Assembly (NCBI GenBank): GCA_964591375.1
Contig: CAZQAU010000035.1
Location: 1 to 14,221 of the forward strand
Length of the DNA stretch: 14,221 nucleotides
Origin: CAYYYG01 sp964591375
GTDB taxonomy: Bacteria; Patescibacteriota; Microgenomatia; UBA1406; GWC2-37-13
Direction of reading: 5' to 3'
The notes below the pieces were generated by a model that searched no databases, had not been told where the DNA came from, and worked only from the letters and a program-made list of their open reading frames with translations. Positions 7,371 through 14,204 of this stretch are shown piece by piece; position 1 is the first letter of the stretch; each line of letters starts with the position of its first letter. The translations under genes were made by a program, and so were the position numbers.

Positions 7371-8291
7371 TCAATGTATGTAAGTAAAAATTCCCACTGC
7401 TTCGGCGGCTAATTTCTCCAGGAGAGGAACCATTAAACAGGCTATAAACAGACCCAAAAAGAGCGAAATACTGCCCAATCCTAAACTCGCAAAAACCCAG
7501 TGCAGAGCCCCAATACAAATGCCATACAGTATTTTTGCTTCAAAATTCCGCGGCGCGGTACGGGGATCGGTAATCATATAAAATGTAAATATATAGAGTG
7601 AGGGTGAAAGTAAGACAAGACCGTCGCTGGAAACTCCATGCGACCAGGCCGCTCCTCCCAAAAATGAAAATGCATATAAGACTAGTTCCGCAGCAAAGAA
7701 CGACAGTGCGGCACTGACTACCTTGGCTTTAATGATCAGACGGCTACCAATAATGATGATAGGAAGAAGAAGCCAGAAAGAAGTCGGCCATTCGTTAGGA
7801 TTGATATTAACACTATATCCGAAGACTGCCAGCAAGATCACAATCGCAAAGTTGGAGGGATTAAAAATATGTTTTCCCTTATACGTGAGAAAATATTTTG
7901 ATCCGATAGCGAGCATGCCGGCCAATATAAATAATGTATATTTCAAACTCCCCTGCACACCCCGGCCTGTTTCCATAAGCAGTCCGAGACTGAGTGACGT
8001 TATCAGACCACTCGTGGGAAATACCAGTATCTTTTTTGTGACATAGGTAAAATAGACATCAAGAAATACACAGGTACATACCAGAAGTAACAACTGTATC
8101 GGATTAACATAAAAATTGAAGACTGTTTGTCCCAGAATATTGACGAATGTAAGTACAGAAATCTGCACGATCCGCGGATCAGTTATTTTCGGATAACTGA
8201 CTATATATTTCTTTCCCAAAATTTTCATTTCCCGTGTCTCTTCTTTCCAGACTTTTTTGCGGGAAGCATCCGGGTGTATCTGGTGATTCAT
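7371..8291 (-). CDS. NqrB/RnfD-family integral membrane protein, UnbU-like (306 aa)
   Basis: About eight to nine hydrophobic helices fill residues 42 to 295. Two signatures place it in the NqrB/RnfD superfamily: KHIFNPSNFAI at 140-150 and MITDPRTAP at 239-247. Rnf and Nqr use RnfD/NqrB as flavin-carrying subunits that couple electron flow to ion transport across the membrane. This protein stands alone, with no RnfA, B, C, E or G beside it, and the NPSNFA variant recalls the stand-alone UnbU-type members. An actual redox role is therefore not shown. The start at 8291 has no Shine-Dalgarno site. An ATG 21 codons in (8228) is an alternative and would still keep all helices. It is divergent from the beta-helix gene, with 56 bases between the starts. 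Confidence 0.8.
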   Translation of the reverse strand: MNHQIHPDASRKKVWKEETREMKILGKKYIVSYPKITDPRIVQISVLTFVNILGQTVFNFYVNPIQLLLLVCTCVFLDVYFTYVTKKILVFPTSGLITSLSLGLLMETGRGVQGSLKYTLFILAGMLAIGSKYFLTYKGKHIFNPSNFAIVILLAVFGYSVNINPNEWPTSFWLLLPIIIIGSRLIIKAKVVSAALSFFAAELVLYAFSFLGGAAWSHGVSSDGLVLLSPSLYIFTFYMITDPRTAPRNFEAKILYGICIGALHWVFASLGLGSISLFLGLFIACLMVPLLEKLAAEAVGIFTYIH

Positions 8292-8336
8292 AATTATGTC
8301 TTTATCTCAGCGTAGCACATTTAATTCATTTTTTGT

Positions 8337-8342
8337 TATACT
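8337..8342 (+). promoter_or_regulatory. -10 box placed for a near-leaderless transcript
   Basis: TATACT (five of six consensus bases) ends five bases before the ATG at 8348, so transcription would start at or close to the initiation codon. The -35 region (around AGCACA at 8314-8319) is weak. The box overlaps the possible TTG start at 8333, which argues against that start. Confidence 0.45.
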
Positions 8343-8347
8343 TTTTT

Positions 8348-11260
8348 ATGTTAAATCAACTGCGTAATTATGCATATCTTATCCTCCTCTTAATCTATAT
8401 ATTTTTGGTACCTCAGGCTTCTCTGGCGGTGACATATTATGTTGATGGTGCAAGCCTTGGCGGGAGTTGTAATGACTCGGGTGCAGGCACATCATTAAGC
8501 ACTGCCTGGTGTACTATTCAAAAAGCCGCTACTACCGCTGTCGCCGGTGACACCGTATATATTCGCGGGGGTACATACCGGGAAACTGCTACTCCGACAA
8601 ATTCCGGAACTTCCGGATCGCCCATTAGCTTTATAAACTATCAGAACGAAACGCCCATTATAAATGGTGCAGACCGACCAGCCACCTGGGTTTCTTTAGG
8701 TGATCAGGAATCTGGCGGATTACTTACCTCGGGATTTGAATCGGGTGATATGAGTGAATATACTTCCACCACTACAGAAGCAGGTAATACGGTGAGTGCT
8801 CAAAGTTCGGTAATCAATCACGGTCAGTATGCTATGCAGGGAACATACGGCGGGACAAACCGTAATGCCCGTGCCAATGTAAACTTCACCGGCAGTAATG
8901 ATGCCTATGTGCGCGTATATTTTCGGCTGAATGCAACATATGATCTGACAACTAATGATTCGGGTCAGGTGATTTTGAATCTGAGACAAGGAAGCACCAC
9001 TAATTTAGCACAAGTTCTTCTTCTCAGGAATTCTTCCGGACAGTTTTATCTGCAGGCACGTACCAATAATCCTTCCACCAATACATTTTATTCTGGTACA
9101 GCCGGTGAAGTGGTTCGCGATACCTGGTACTCCATTGAGCTTCGCTATAAAGGAAATGATGGTTCGACAGGTGGGGCTGAGTTTTGGTTGAACAATGTTT
9201 CCAAAGGGAGTATTTATTCTTTGAACACCAATACATTCCAACCTTCGCGTATCGAAATCGGCGGCAGTACCAGTGGCCCGGGAACTCCAACGAATGGCTC
9301 TATTTTATATATGGATGATGCTAAGGTCGATACAGCACGTATCGGTAATTTCGTGCCAGCAGGCAATGCCGCAATTTATAAAGCAACCGGTGTGAACTGG
9401 ACGGTACGGATGGTTTTTGAAGATGGAACGCGGTTGAGTTCTGTGGCTACATTAGGTGATCTGACTAGCGCTGGTAAATGGTATATAGATACAGGTGCCA
9501 ATATTTTATATGTATGGTCATCAGACAGCGCCAATCCTGCCTCCCATCTGACCGAAGCTGCCCGCCGCAATTTTGGATTTGATCTGACTTCACTTGATTA
9601 TATAACAATAAGCGGACTGACTTTTAAGTATCACAATAACACCAGCTTCGGTTCGATTCACCTGATCGATTCTGATGGGGTAATCATTACCCAGTCTATA
9701 CTTACGGATAATCTTGGCTCGGGAATATTTGCCAATCACAGCACCAATAACACTTTTTCATATAATCAAATTTTGCGTAACTACCGCTTGTTTGGTGCCG
9801 GAATTCGTCTTGAAAATGGTTCTAACAATAATAGTATTAATGAAAATACGATCACTGGTTTGGGGCTTTCTGGCGGGAACGGGATCTTTTTCTGCGGCGA
9901 TATCACCTGTAATTCAACAGGAAATTCTACCAATTTGATTGCGCGGAATACTATTTCCAATGTCTATGATTCCTGTATGTATCTGGATTCCAATAATGAT
10001 AGCAACACAATTGAACGGAATATTTGTCATGATTCTTATCGGGAAAATTCTTCCTCGGGCGGAAATGGGATTCATCTATCGCTGGGGTCTGATAGTAATA
10101 TTGTGAAAAATAACCTGGTTTACAATACCCAGCGGCACGGTATTTCTTCGCGTGATGGTAACACCGGTAACCAAATTTTGTATAACACCATCTATAACAC
10201 AGGCTTTGGCAGTAGTTCTTTTGGTGAAAGTGGTAATGGTATTAATATTCAGGGAATCAATACCAATATAATCGTCAAAAATAATATCGTGCATACTGCC
10301 AAAACAGCCGCAGTAAATATCGATCCGGAAGCTACGGCCACCACCACATCTGATTACAATCTTGTTTATAATCCAGGAAACCCGGTAATGAAATTTAATG
10401 GTACAACTTACAGTATTATCAGCGATTATTATATTGTTTCGGGACAGGATAACCATTCGCGACATGAAGATCCAAAATTTACGAATATCGGTGGCGCTGA
10501 TTTTTCGCTGAAAGATGGATCCGGCGCGATTGACAATGCGATCACTCTGGCCGGAGTGACAAATGATATACGTGGTACAGCCCGCCCCCAGGGATGTAAC
10601 CCAGATATCGGAGCATTTGAAAAATCGACAACCTGCTCCCCTACCAGTTCTTCTTCCGAATCAACCGTGGCCACGCGGATATATCCGCCCGCATGTAATG
10701 ATACTACCCCGGGAATGGTTGATTTATATGGTGCGCTCGCTGAAAACGACCATGAAGTTATGTTGTACTTTACTGAGGCAAAAGGAAATTATGATCATTA
10801 TGCGATTGAGTATGGCGTTGAATCGGGAAAATATATATATGGAGCCGAACGTATTGGAACGAAGGGGACGCGTACGTATCTGGTCCAGGCATTGAAACCC
10901 AATACGACATATTATTTTAGAATTCGGGGTGACTATGGCTGTGCCCGCGGGCCATGGTCGGCGGAAATATCGGGAAGGACAGGTTCTGTATCAAATACCG
11001 GCACCACCTTGAAAGAAGAAGGAACTGTTAAATTATTGCCTTCACTAGCACCACCGCCAGCTCCGAAAACTGAAACAACCAGTACATTAAGTGCATCGGA
11101 TGCAAATAAAAAAAATAAAATTACAGAAGATAAAATTGTGACATTATCCCCTAGTCCAACTGGTACCACCAGTCAGGGCACGGGTAGTCGTAATTTGATC
11201 TATATTTTTCCAATACTATTTATTGTCAGTCTGTTTTTGTATATGAAGTTTAAAAAGTAA
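8348..11260 (+). CDS. Surface right-handed beta-helix protein with LamG-like insert, FN3 domain and C-terminal anchor (970 aa)
   Basis: Residues 1-27 are a signal peptide ending in ASLA. Residues 28-110 are the first part of a pectate-lyase-type beta-helix (YYVDGASLGG, DTVYIRGGTYRE). Residues 124-336 are a LamG/concanavalin-like jelly roll (FESGDMSEY..., DTWYSIELRYKG) inserted before the helix resumes. Residues 340-425 hold the WTVRMVFEDGTRL...LDYITISGLTF segment typical of these proteins. Residues 430-665 are Asn-rich beta-helix coils (NTITG, NNLVYNT). Residues 735-757 carry the helix-end motif DIRGTARP...DIGAFE. Residues 780-880 are an FN3 domain of CPR style (LKPNTTYYFRIRGDYGC). A Pro/Ser/Thr stalk and a helix at 950-967 with a KFKK tail anchor it. 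Such proteins bind or cleave polysaccharide, but I cannot point to catalytic residues. Confidence 0.9.
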   Translation: MLNQLRNYAYLILLLIYIFLVPQASLAVTYYVDGASLGGSCNDSGAGTSLSTAWCTIQKAATTAVAGDTVYIRGGTYRETATPTNSGTSGSPISFINYQNETPIINGADRPATWVSLGDQESGGLLTSGFESGDMSEYTSTTTEAGNTVSAQSSVINHGQYAMQGTYGGTNRNARANVNFTGSNDAYVRVYFRLNATYDLTTNDSGQVILNLRQGSTTNLAQVLLLRNSSGQFYLQARTNNPSTNTFYSGTAGEVVRDTWYSIELRYKGNDGSTGGAEFWLNNVSKGSIYSLNTNTFQPSRIEIGGSTSGPGTPTNGSILYMDDAKVDTARIGNFVPAGNAAIYKATGVNWTVRMVFEDGTRLSSVATLGDLTSAGKWYIDTGANILYVWSSDSANPASHLTEAARRNFGFDLTSLDYITISGLTFKYHNNTSFGSIHLIDSDGVIITQSILTDNLGSGIFANHSTNNTFSYNQILRNYRLFGAGIRLENGSNNNSINENTITGLGLSGGNGIFFCGDITCNSTGNSTNLIARNTISNVYDSCMYLDSNNDSNTIERNICHDSYRENSSSGGNGIHLSLGSDSNIVKNNLVYNTQRHGISSRDGNTGNQILYNTIYNTGFGSSSFGESGNGINIQGINTNIIVKNNIVHTAKTAAVNIDPEATATTTSDYNLVYNPGNPVMKFNGTTYSIISDYYIVSGQDNHSRHEDPKFTNIGGADFSLKDGSGAIDNAITLAGVTNDIRGTARPQGCNPDIGAFEKSTTCSPTSSSSESTVATRIYPPACNDTTPGMVDLYGALAENDHEVMLYFTEAKGNYDHYAIEYGVESGKYIYGAERIGTKGTRTYLVQALKPNTTYYFRIRGDYGCARGPWSAEISGRTGSVSNTGTTLKEEGTVKLLPSLAPPPAPKTETTSTLSASDANKKNKITEDKIVTLSPSPTGTTSQGTGSRNLIYIFPILFIVSLFLYMKFKK

Positions 11261-11266
11261 ATAGTG

Positions 11267-11295
11267 GCGTCTGGAGAGCGATGCTCTCCAGACGC
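11267..11295 (+). terminator. Strong hairpin closing the beta-helix gene
   Basis: GCGTCTGGAGAGC (11267-11279) pairs perfectly with 11283-11295 over 13 bp around the loop GAT. Only a short T run (TTTAT) follows on the plus strand, so termination is likely but not textbook. It also faces the end of the minus-strand gene at 11349. A long imperfect hairpin closed by AGGCTA/TAGCCT (11302-11307 with 11350-11355) overlaps that gene's stop and may serve the minus strand. Confidence 0.65.
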
Positions 11296-11348
11296 TTTAT
11301 CAGGCTATATTTCTTTTCCCCGGTTGCATGTACCAGAAAAATATAAAT

Positions 11349-11525
11349 CTAGCCTCCTAAAACAAACACGAGAATTAACCCGATGGTGGTACACAGAATA
11401 CCAAGTACCGCAAAAACGAGTAATCCTCCTTTGAATTTGTCGCGAGTGGACATTCCTCGCCGCCGACCTTCAAGAATAACCAGAATCAACACGAGTGTTC
11501 CGACAATCATGAAATGCATTGCCAT
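11349..11525 (-). CDS. Small two-helix membrane protein (58 aa)
   Basis: The start at 11525 is chosen because AAGGAGG lies eight bases before it. The open frame continues further upstream, but without such a site. Helix 1 spans about residues 4-19 and helix 2 about 34-56. The loop between them, GRRRGMSTRDKFKGG, is strongly basic, so it should face the cytoplasm with both ends outside. I recognise no family. It is the last gene of the minus-strand cluster. Its Shine-Dalgarno sequence overlaps the stop codon of the 72-aa gene, with 13 bases between stop and start, so the two are probably translationally coupled. Confidence 0.75.
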   Translation of the reverse strand: MAMHFMIVGTLVLILVILEGRRRGMSTRDKFKGGLLVFAVLGILCTTIGLILVFVLGG

Positions 11526-11538
11526 ACCTTCTGCCTCC

Positions 11539-11757
11539 TTATCCGACTGGACTGATACCCAAGAATATCCAGTCAAGAACTACAACCAATACTCCGGTTG
11601 AAAAAAACCAAATGCCAATAACCAAGAGCGCAAATACCTTTCCTTCGAATGGCAAGTTGCCGCCACGCCATTCGAGAAGAAATGCGAATATCACGATTAG
11701 GACACCAATTATGATGAATATCCATTGAATATTCATCAACAGGTTGAATGCAGTCAT
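11539..11757 (-). CDS. Small two-helix membrane protein (72 aa)
   Basis: Helices at about residues 10-29 and 41-62 are joined by a short loop, EWRGGNLPFEGK. The second helix region is rich in Trp and Phe. The ATG at 11757 has GAGGTG only three bases upstream, a close spacing. A TTG five codons earlier (11772) is possible but has no ribosome binding site. No family is recognised. It lies between the 101-aa and 58-aa genes, the latter being coupled to its stop. The 60 bases before it contain no promoter that I can support, so it is probably cotranscribed with the 101-aa gene. Confidence 0.75.
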   Translation of the reverse strand: MTAFNLLMNIQWIFIIIGVLIVIFAFLLEWRGGNLPFEGKVFALLVIGIWFFSTGVLVVVLDWIFLGISPVG

Positions 11758-11792
11758 CTTCACCTCACTCAAAACTACACGTTAAGAAACAC

Positions 11793-12163
11793 ATTGAGAG
11801 CAGGAAACCTTCTATATTTACATCAAAAACTCAGCGACGGCCACCATGGCGCCGCCTATAATAATCAGAACACCGCCCACTACTGTCATATTAAGCACTG
11901 ATTCTCGTTGTTTTCCAAAAACTTTGTACATAAAATCATTGGATGTCACGACGATTGACAAGCCTAATACACATAGTGATGCACCTAACCCATACAGCAA
12001 AGTCTGTAAAAAAACTGCAGCTGGTGCAGTTGATATCCTCCAAATTGATATAACGAAAACCACTACCACAACCATAAACATGAATTGTCTATTTGGAAAA
12101 ATATTGTTCGGATTTACGTTCATTAGATCTCCTTATATCTTCAGTTATGCTCCTGCTCTCAAT
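11793..12163. repeat. 13-base inverted repeat flanking the 101-aa gene
   Basis: ATTGAGAGCAGGA at 11793-11805 is repeated as its exact reverse complement at 12151-12163. The two copies bracket the 101-aa gene and its ribosome binding site. Intragenomic inversion ends, a regulator site used twice, or chance are all possible. No target-site duplication was noticed around them. Confidence 0.4.
11818..12123 (-). CDS. Small three-helix membrane protein (101 aa)
   Basis: AAGGAG stands five bases before the ATG at 12123, which fixes the start. Helices lie at about residues 15-32, 36-60 and 79-100. A polar loop (NDFMYKVFGKQRESVLN) separates the last two. The first 14 residues are polar and Asn-rich. 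No catalytic or binding motif is visible, and I recognise no family. It is preceded by 222 bases without a gene (12124-12345), so it may begin its own transcript. That stretch holds a weak TATACT box (12249-12244), two short inverted repeats and a hairpin with a T-rich tail, but no convincing -35. Confidence 0.75.
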   Translation of the reverse strand: MNVNPNNIFPNRQFMFMVVVVVFVISIWRISTAPAAVFLQTLLYGLGASLCVLGLSIVVTSNDFMYKVFGKQRESVLNMTVVGGVLIIIGGAMVAVAEFLM

Positions 12164-12167
12164 AATA

Positions 12168-12185
12168 AAGACAAAAACTTGTCTT
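12168..12185 (-). terminator. Short hairpin with T-rich tail in the 222-base intergenic stretch
   Basis: On the minus strand AAGACAA pairs with TTGTCTT over seven bp around a four-base loop, followed by TATTATT. It is AT-rich and weak as a terminator. Its place 45 bases before the 101-aa gene would also suit an attenuator. Confidence 0.3.
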
Positions 12186-12316
12186 CATGATTGAAAACAG
12201 AAGGAGGGTGGCTTATTCAGCCTCGATCGGATTTCTCAAAAAAAGTATATAGCCTGTGCAAAATTCCGACTCTCTTTTTTTGTGAAAACCTTTCACCCTC
12301 CATCGAACCTTATCTT

Positions 12317-12346
12317 AACGTAATTATGCGTTCTAACAATTACGTT
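12317..12346. repeat. Perfect 9-bp inverted repeat after the 54-aa gene
   Basis: AACGTAATT (12317-12325) and AATTACGTT (12338-12346) flank a 12-base spacer. The repeat touches the stop codon of the 54-aa gene. There is no T tract on either side, so an operator for the next gene or a 3'-end stabilising hairpin fits better than a terminator. Confidence 0.4.
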
Positions 12347-12510
12347 CAGAATACATAAAATAGAACTGCTACGAAAATCAAAACTAAACCCCCAGCAAAT
12401 AATCTATCTATTGCCGGGTTGATACGCGACTGTGCCTGCGTTTTATAATCCCACACTAAACTGATTGTCATAAGCAGTGTAGCGACGATAGTGAGTATAA
12501 GAGTTATCAT
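12346..12510 (-). CDS. Small two-helix membrane protein (54 aa)
   Basis: The start at 12510 has GAGGAG six bases upstream. Its ATG shares one base with the TAA stop of the 93-aa gene (TAATG), so the pair must be translationally coupled. Helices at about residues 2-20 and 36-54 are joined by a polar loop, WDYKTQAQSRINPAIDR. The protein ends right after the second helix. No family is recognised. Tight coupling to a three-helix protein suggests the two form a complex in fixed ratio, which is inference from gene order. Confidence 0.75.
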   Translation of the reverse strand: MITLILTIVATLLMTISLVWDYKTQAQSRINPAIDRLFAGGLVLIFVAVLFYVF

Positions 12511-12791
12511 TACTGACTCCTCACTAACGTTGCCAGCCAATTAAATATGGCGGCAATAAAGACAATCACTCCTGCCAGAAGTACAATATGCCTCCTGTAA
12601 TGTTGTGGGGCAAGATCGTACTGCATACCTTTAACACATAGCCATAAGCTGGTGCCTGAACAAACCAGCGCCATACCCAGCATAAACATCTCAAACCCGT
12701 TTTGAGCAGCAAATAGCTTAAATACAATCATTAAGCTGAACACTGCTCCGGCTGTGATTACCAGCCAGTTTGCTTTCGGAATTGTTTTCAT
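12510..12791 (-). CDS. Small three-helix membrane protein (93 aa)
   Basis: AAGGGA lies seven bases before the ATG at 12791, which I take as the start. The open frame extends 18 codons further upstream, but there it runs into the terminator-like hairpin at 12825-12857. Helices are at about residues 9-27, 33-53 and 68-88. The loop between the last two (GMQYDLAPQHYRRH) is polar and carries two His and two Arg, and the C-terminus is a short RSQ tail. I recognise no family. It overlaps the start of the 54-aa gene by one base and follows the WRAWGG pair after 93 bases, so it may be reached by readthrough. Confidence 0.75.
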   Translation of the reverse strand: MKTIPKANWLVITAGAVFSLMIVFKLFAAQNGFEMFMLGMALVCSGTSLWLCVKGMQYDLAPQHYRRHIVLLAGVIVFIAAIFNWLATLVRSQ

Positions 12792-12824
12792 CTGAAGTTC
12801 CCTTGTAGTTAAAGTTCTTGCTTT

Positions 12825-12857
12825 AAAAGGGGAAGAGACAAACATTCATCTCTTCCC
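12825..12857 (-). terminator. Intrinsic terminator or attenuator after the WRAWGG gene pair
   Basis: On the minus strand GGGAAGAGA (12857-12849) pairs perfectly with TCTCTTCCC (12838-12830) over nine bp around a ten-base loop, followed by CTTTT. It should end or reduce transcription from the two soluble-protein genes before the membrane genes. The short T run suggests partial readthrough. Confidence 0.65.
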
Positions 12858-12884
12858 AACTTACAATCTACTTCACCATTTCGA

Positions 12885-13382
12885 TTAGAACTCTCCTCCC
12901 CAGGCGCGCCAGCCATTCCAGTCTTCAAATCTAATATCTGAGTACCCGGCTAAACGCAAAACATTTGCGGTCTGCCTCAACAGACGACTCAGAAAATCCA
13001 CAGCAGCAGTGGCGAGCAAATCTTCTGGATGTACTCCATTCAATTCTAACCATTCCTCAAGGCCGGAGACGGTTGAGATAGGATAATCTCCCACCTTTGT
13101 GTTTGTCTGAAATGACTCAATAGCAAAGGCGTACGGTTGCTCTTTCACCTTCAAACTAAACCGCAGACCTGTTGCCATGTTATAAGCATATCCATGACAA
13201 CGATTTGGGAACTGCGCATTCCAGCTTTCCCAGGTAATCATTGGATATCCCGTGGCCATACCTGCCGGTCTTGTTTCTTGCGGGTAACTACAGTACTGAA
13301 AATATTTTTCCCCAGACCATAGAGTAAATTTGGACCGAGACTGTATATCCCACATCTGCATGGGCTTATTGTTATAACGCAT
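12885..13382 (-). CDS. WRAWGG-signature soluble protein, copy 2 (165 aa)
   Basis: The start at 13382 has AAGGAG nine bases upstream. The protein is a clear paralog of the gene immediately upstream. Shared motifs in order are FTLWSGEKYF (about 19-28), GYPMITWESW...QF, GYAYNMATGLRFS, PYAFAIES, a GLEEWL segment, a helical LSRLLRQTANVLRLAGY, and the end WNGWRAWGGEF. It has no signal peptide or membrane helix, and it is rich in Trp and Tyr. I recognise no family, and no catalytic set is obvious. Only 25 bases separate it from copy 1, and a terminator-like hairpin follows, so the two form a bicistronic unit. The conserved aromatic core suggests a small beta domain followed by a C-terminal helical part, which is inference. 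Confidence 0.85.
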   Translation of the reverse strand: MRYNNKPMQMWDIQSRSKFTLWSGEKYFQYCSYPQETRPAGMATGYPMITWESWNAQFPNRCHGYAYNMATGLRFSLKVKEQPYAFAIESFQTNTKVGDYPISTVSGLEEWLELNGVHPEDLLATAAVDFLSRLLRQTANVLRLAGYSDIRFEDWNGWRAWGGEF

Positions 13383-13407
13383 AATACTTCTCTCCTTCAG
13401 AATAAGA

Positions 13408-13926
13408 TTACTTATTCGGTGTTGCTCCACCCCAAGCGCGCCAATCGCGCCATTCATCAAGTGTAAAGCTGGCAAAGCCGGCATTCCGCATCAAAAAATT
13501 GATTGGTAGTGCTATGAGCCGTAAGACGAGACCCATCGCGGGGGCGGACATGCGATCGTCAGGGTTTAAACCCAATGAAACCATCCAGTTTTCCAGTTCG
13601 CCGATGGTATTCACAATGGTATCTCCCTGACGCAATTCTGCCACAGTCGCCTCGACGGCAAACGCGTACGGATCCGGCTGATGGTAAAAACTAAAGCGCA
13701 GACCCGATGCCGGATTAAAAGCGTAGCCGCTGGCTTTATTAAATTGATATTTCCATGTTTCCCAGCTATACCCTGGGTACCCTACTATTTGCCCTTCTTT
13801 GGCTTGAGCTTGGTAATGACTATTTACATAGAAATGTCGCTCGCCCGTCCACAAAGTGTAACTCCGGGGCGGAAACGACTCCCAAAAACGAATAGGGTTA
13901 CTGTTATACCGTTGCTTTCCAAACAT
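13408..13926 (-). CDS. WRAWGG-signature soluble protein, copy 1 (172 aa)
   Basis: AAGGAG stands seven bases before the ATG at 13926. The open frame runs nine codons further, but without a ribosome binding site. The protein mirrors copy 2: YTLWTGERHF, VGYPGYSWETW...QF, GYAFNPASGLRFS, PYAFAVEA, GELENWMVSLGLNPDD, LRLIALPINFLMRNAGF and the end WRDWRAWGGATPNK. Identity by eye is about a third, spread over the whole length, so this is an old tandem duplication with shared constraints. It is predicted to be cytoplasmic. It is the first gene of the right-hand minus-strand cluster, behind the promoter at 14053-14080 and a leader of about 120 bases. No known family is recognised. Confidence 0.85.
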   Translation of the reverse strand: MFGKQRYNSNPIRFWESFPPRSYTLWTGERHFYVNSHYQAQAKEGQIVGYPGYSWETWKYQFNKASGYAFNPASGLRFSFYHQPDPYAFAVEATVAELRQGDTIVNTIGELENWMVSLGLNPDDRMSAPAMGLVLRLIALPINFLMRNAGFASFTLDEWRDWRAWGGATPNK

Positions 13927-14052
13927 GACACTTCTCCTTGGATTAAAACGCAATATAGAACACTGTACAACTGAAACCGACGGATCGATCGATACAATAC
14001 TCCTTTCTTAGTGAGGTAATCGTAGATGTTAACGTGCATTGTTTTTACAGCT

Positions 14053-14080
14053 ATAATAGGTCTATAGGCTATTAAAACAA
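14053..14080 (-). promoter_or_regulatory. Promoter of the WRAWGG gene pair
   Basis: TTGTTT (14080-14075), a 16-base spacer and TATTAT (14058-14053, five of six consensus). Transcription would start near 14046, giving a leader of about 120 bases before the ATG at 13926. The leader carries the perfect palindrome ATCGATCGAT (13984-13993) and a stray AAAGGAG with no start at useful spacing. Confidence 0.5.
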
Positions 14081-14164
14081 TATGTATATTATACACACAA
14101 CATCAGGTAATTCAAATTATTATAAGACACTGGAGATTTTTTTTTGGGAGATATAATTCGGGGT

Positions 14165-14204
14165 GGCCAGAAGTCAGGGACTTTAATGTTCCTAACTTCC
14201 AGCC
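14165..14204 (-). repeat. Imperfect 17-bp inverted repeat near the window end
   Basis: The arms 14165-14181 and 14188-14204 surround a six-base loop. Read as minus-strand RNA, three of the four imperfect positions become G-U wobbles and only one is a real mismatch. On the plus strand the same positions are mostly C-A mismatches. This points to an RNA hairpin on the minus strand, perhaps at the 3' end of a gene outside the window, although no T tract follows. Apart from the promoter, 13927-14221 holds no gene that I can support. Confidence 0.4.

Noticed and set aside
10076..10465. 129-codon ORF antisense to the beta-helix gene
   Set aside because: It lies wholly inside a gene with strong domain evidence on the other strand and has no start signal, so it is a shadow frame.
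12200..12260. Plus-strand AAGGAGG followed by a GTG and 14 codons
   Set aside because: The spacing to the GTG is too short and the product is very short with no membrane or other signature.
13824..14096. 90-codon minus-strand ORF overlapping the WRAWGG copy 1 start
   Set aside because: It overlaps a well-supported gene in another frame, has no ribosome binding site at its start and shows no domain.
14137..14145. T9 run as an intrinsic terminator
   Set aside because: No stem precedes it on the plus strand, and it is an A run on the minus strand.
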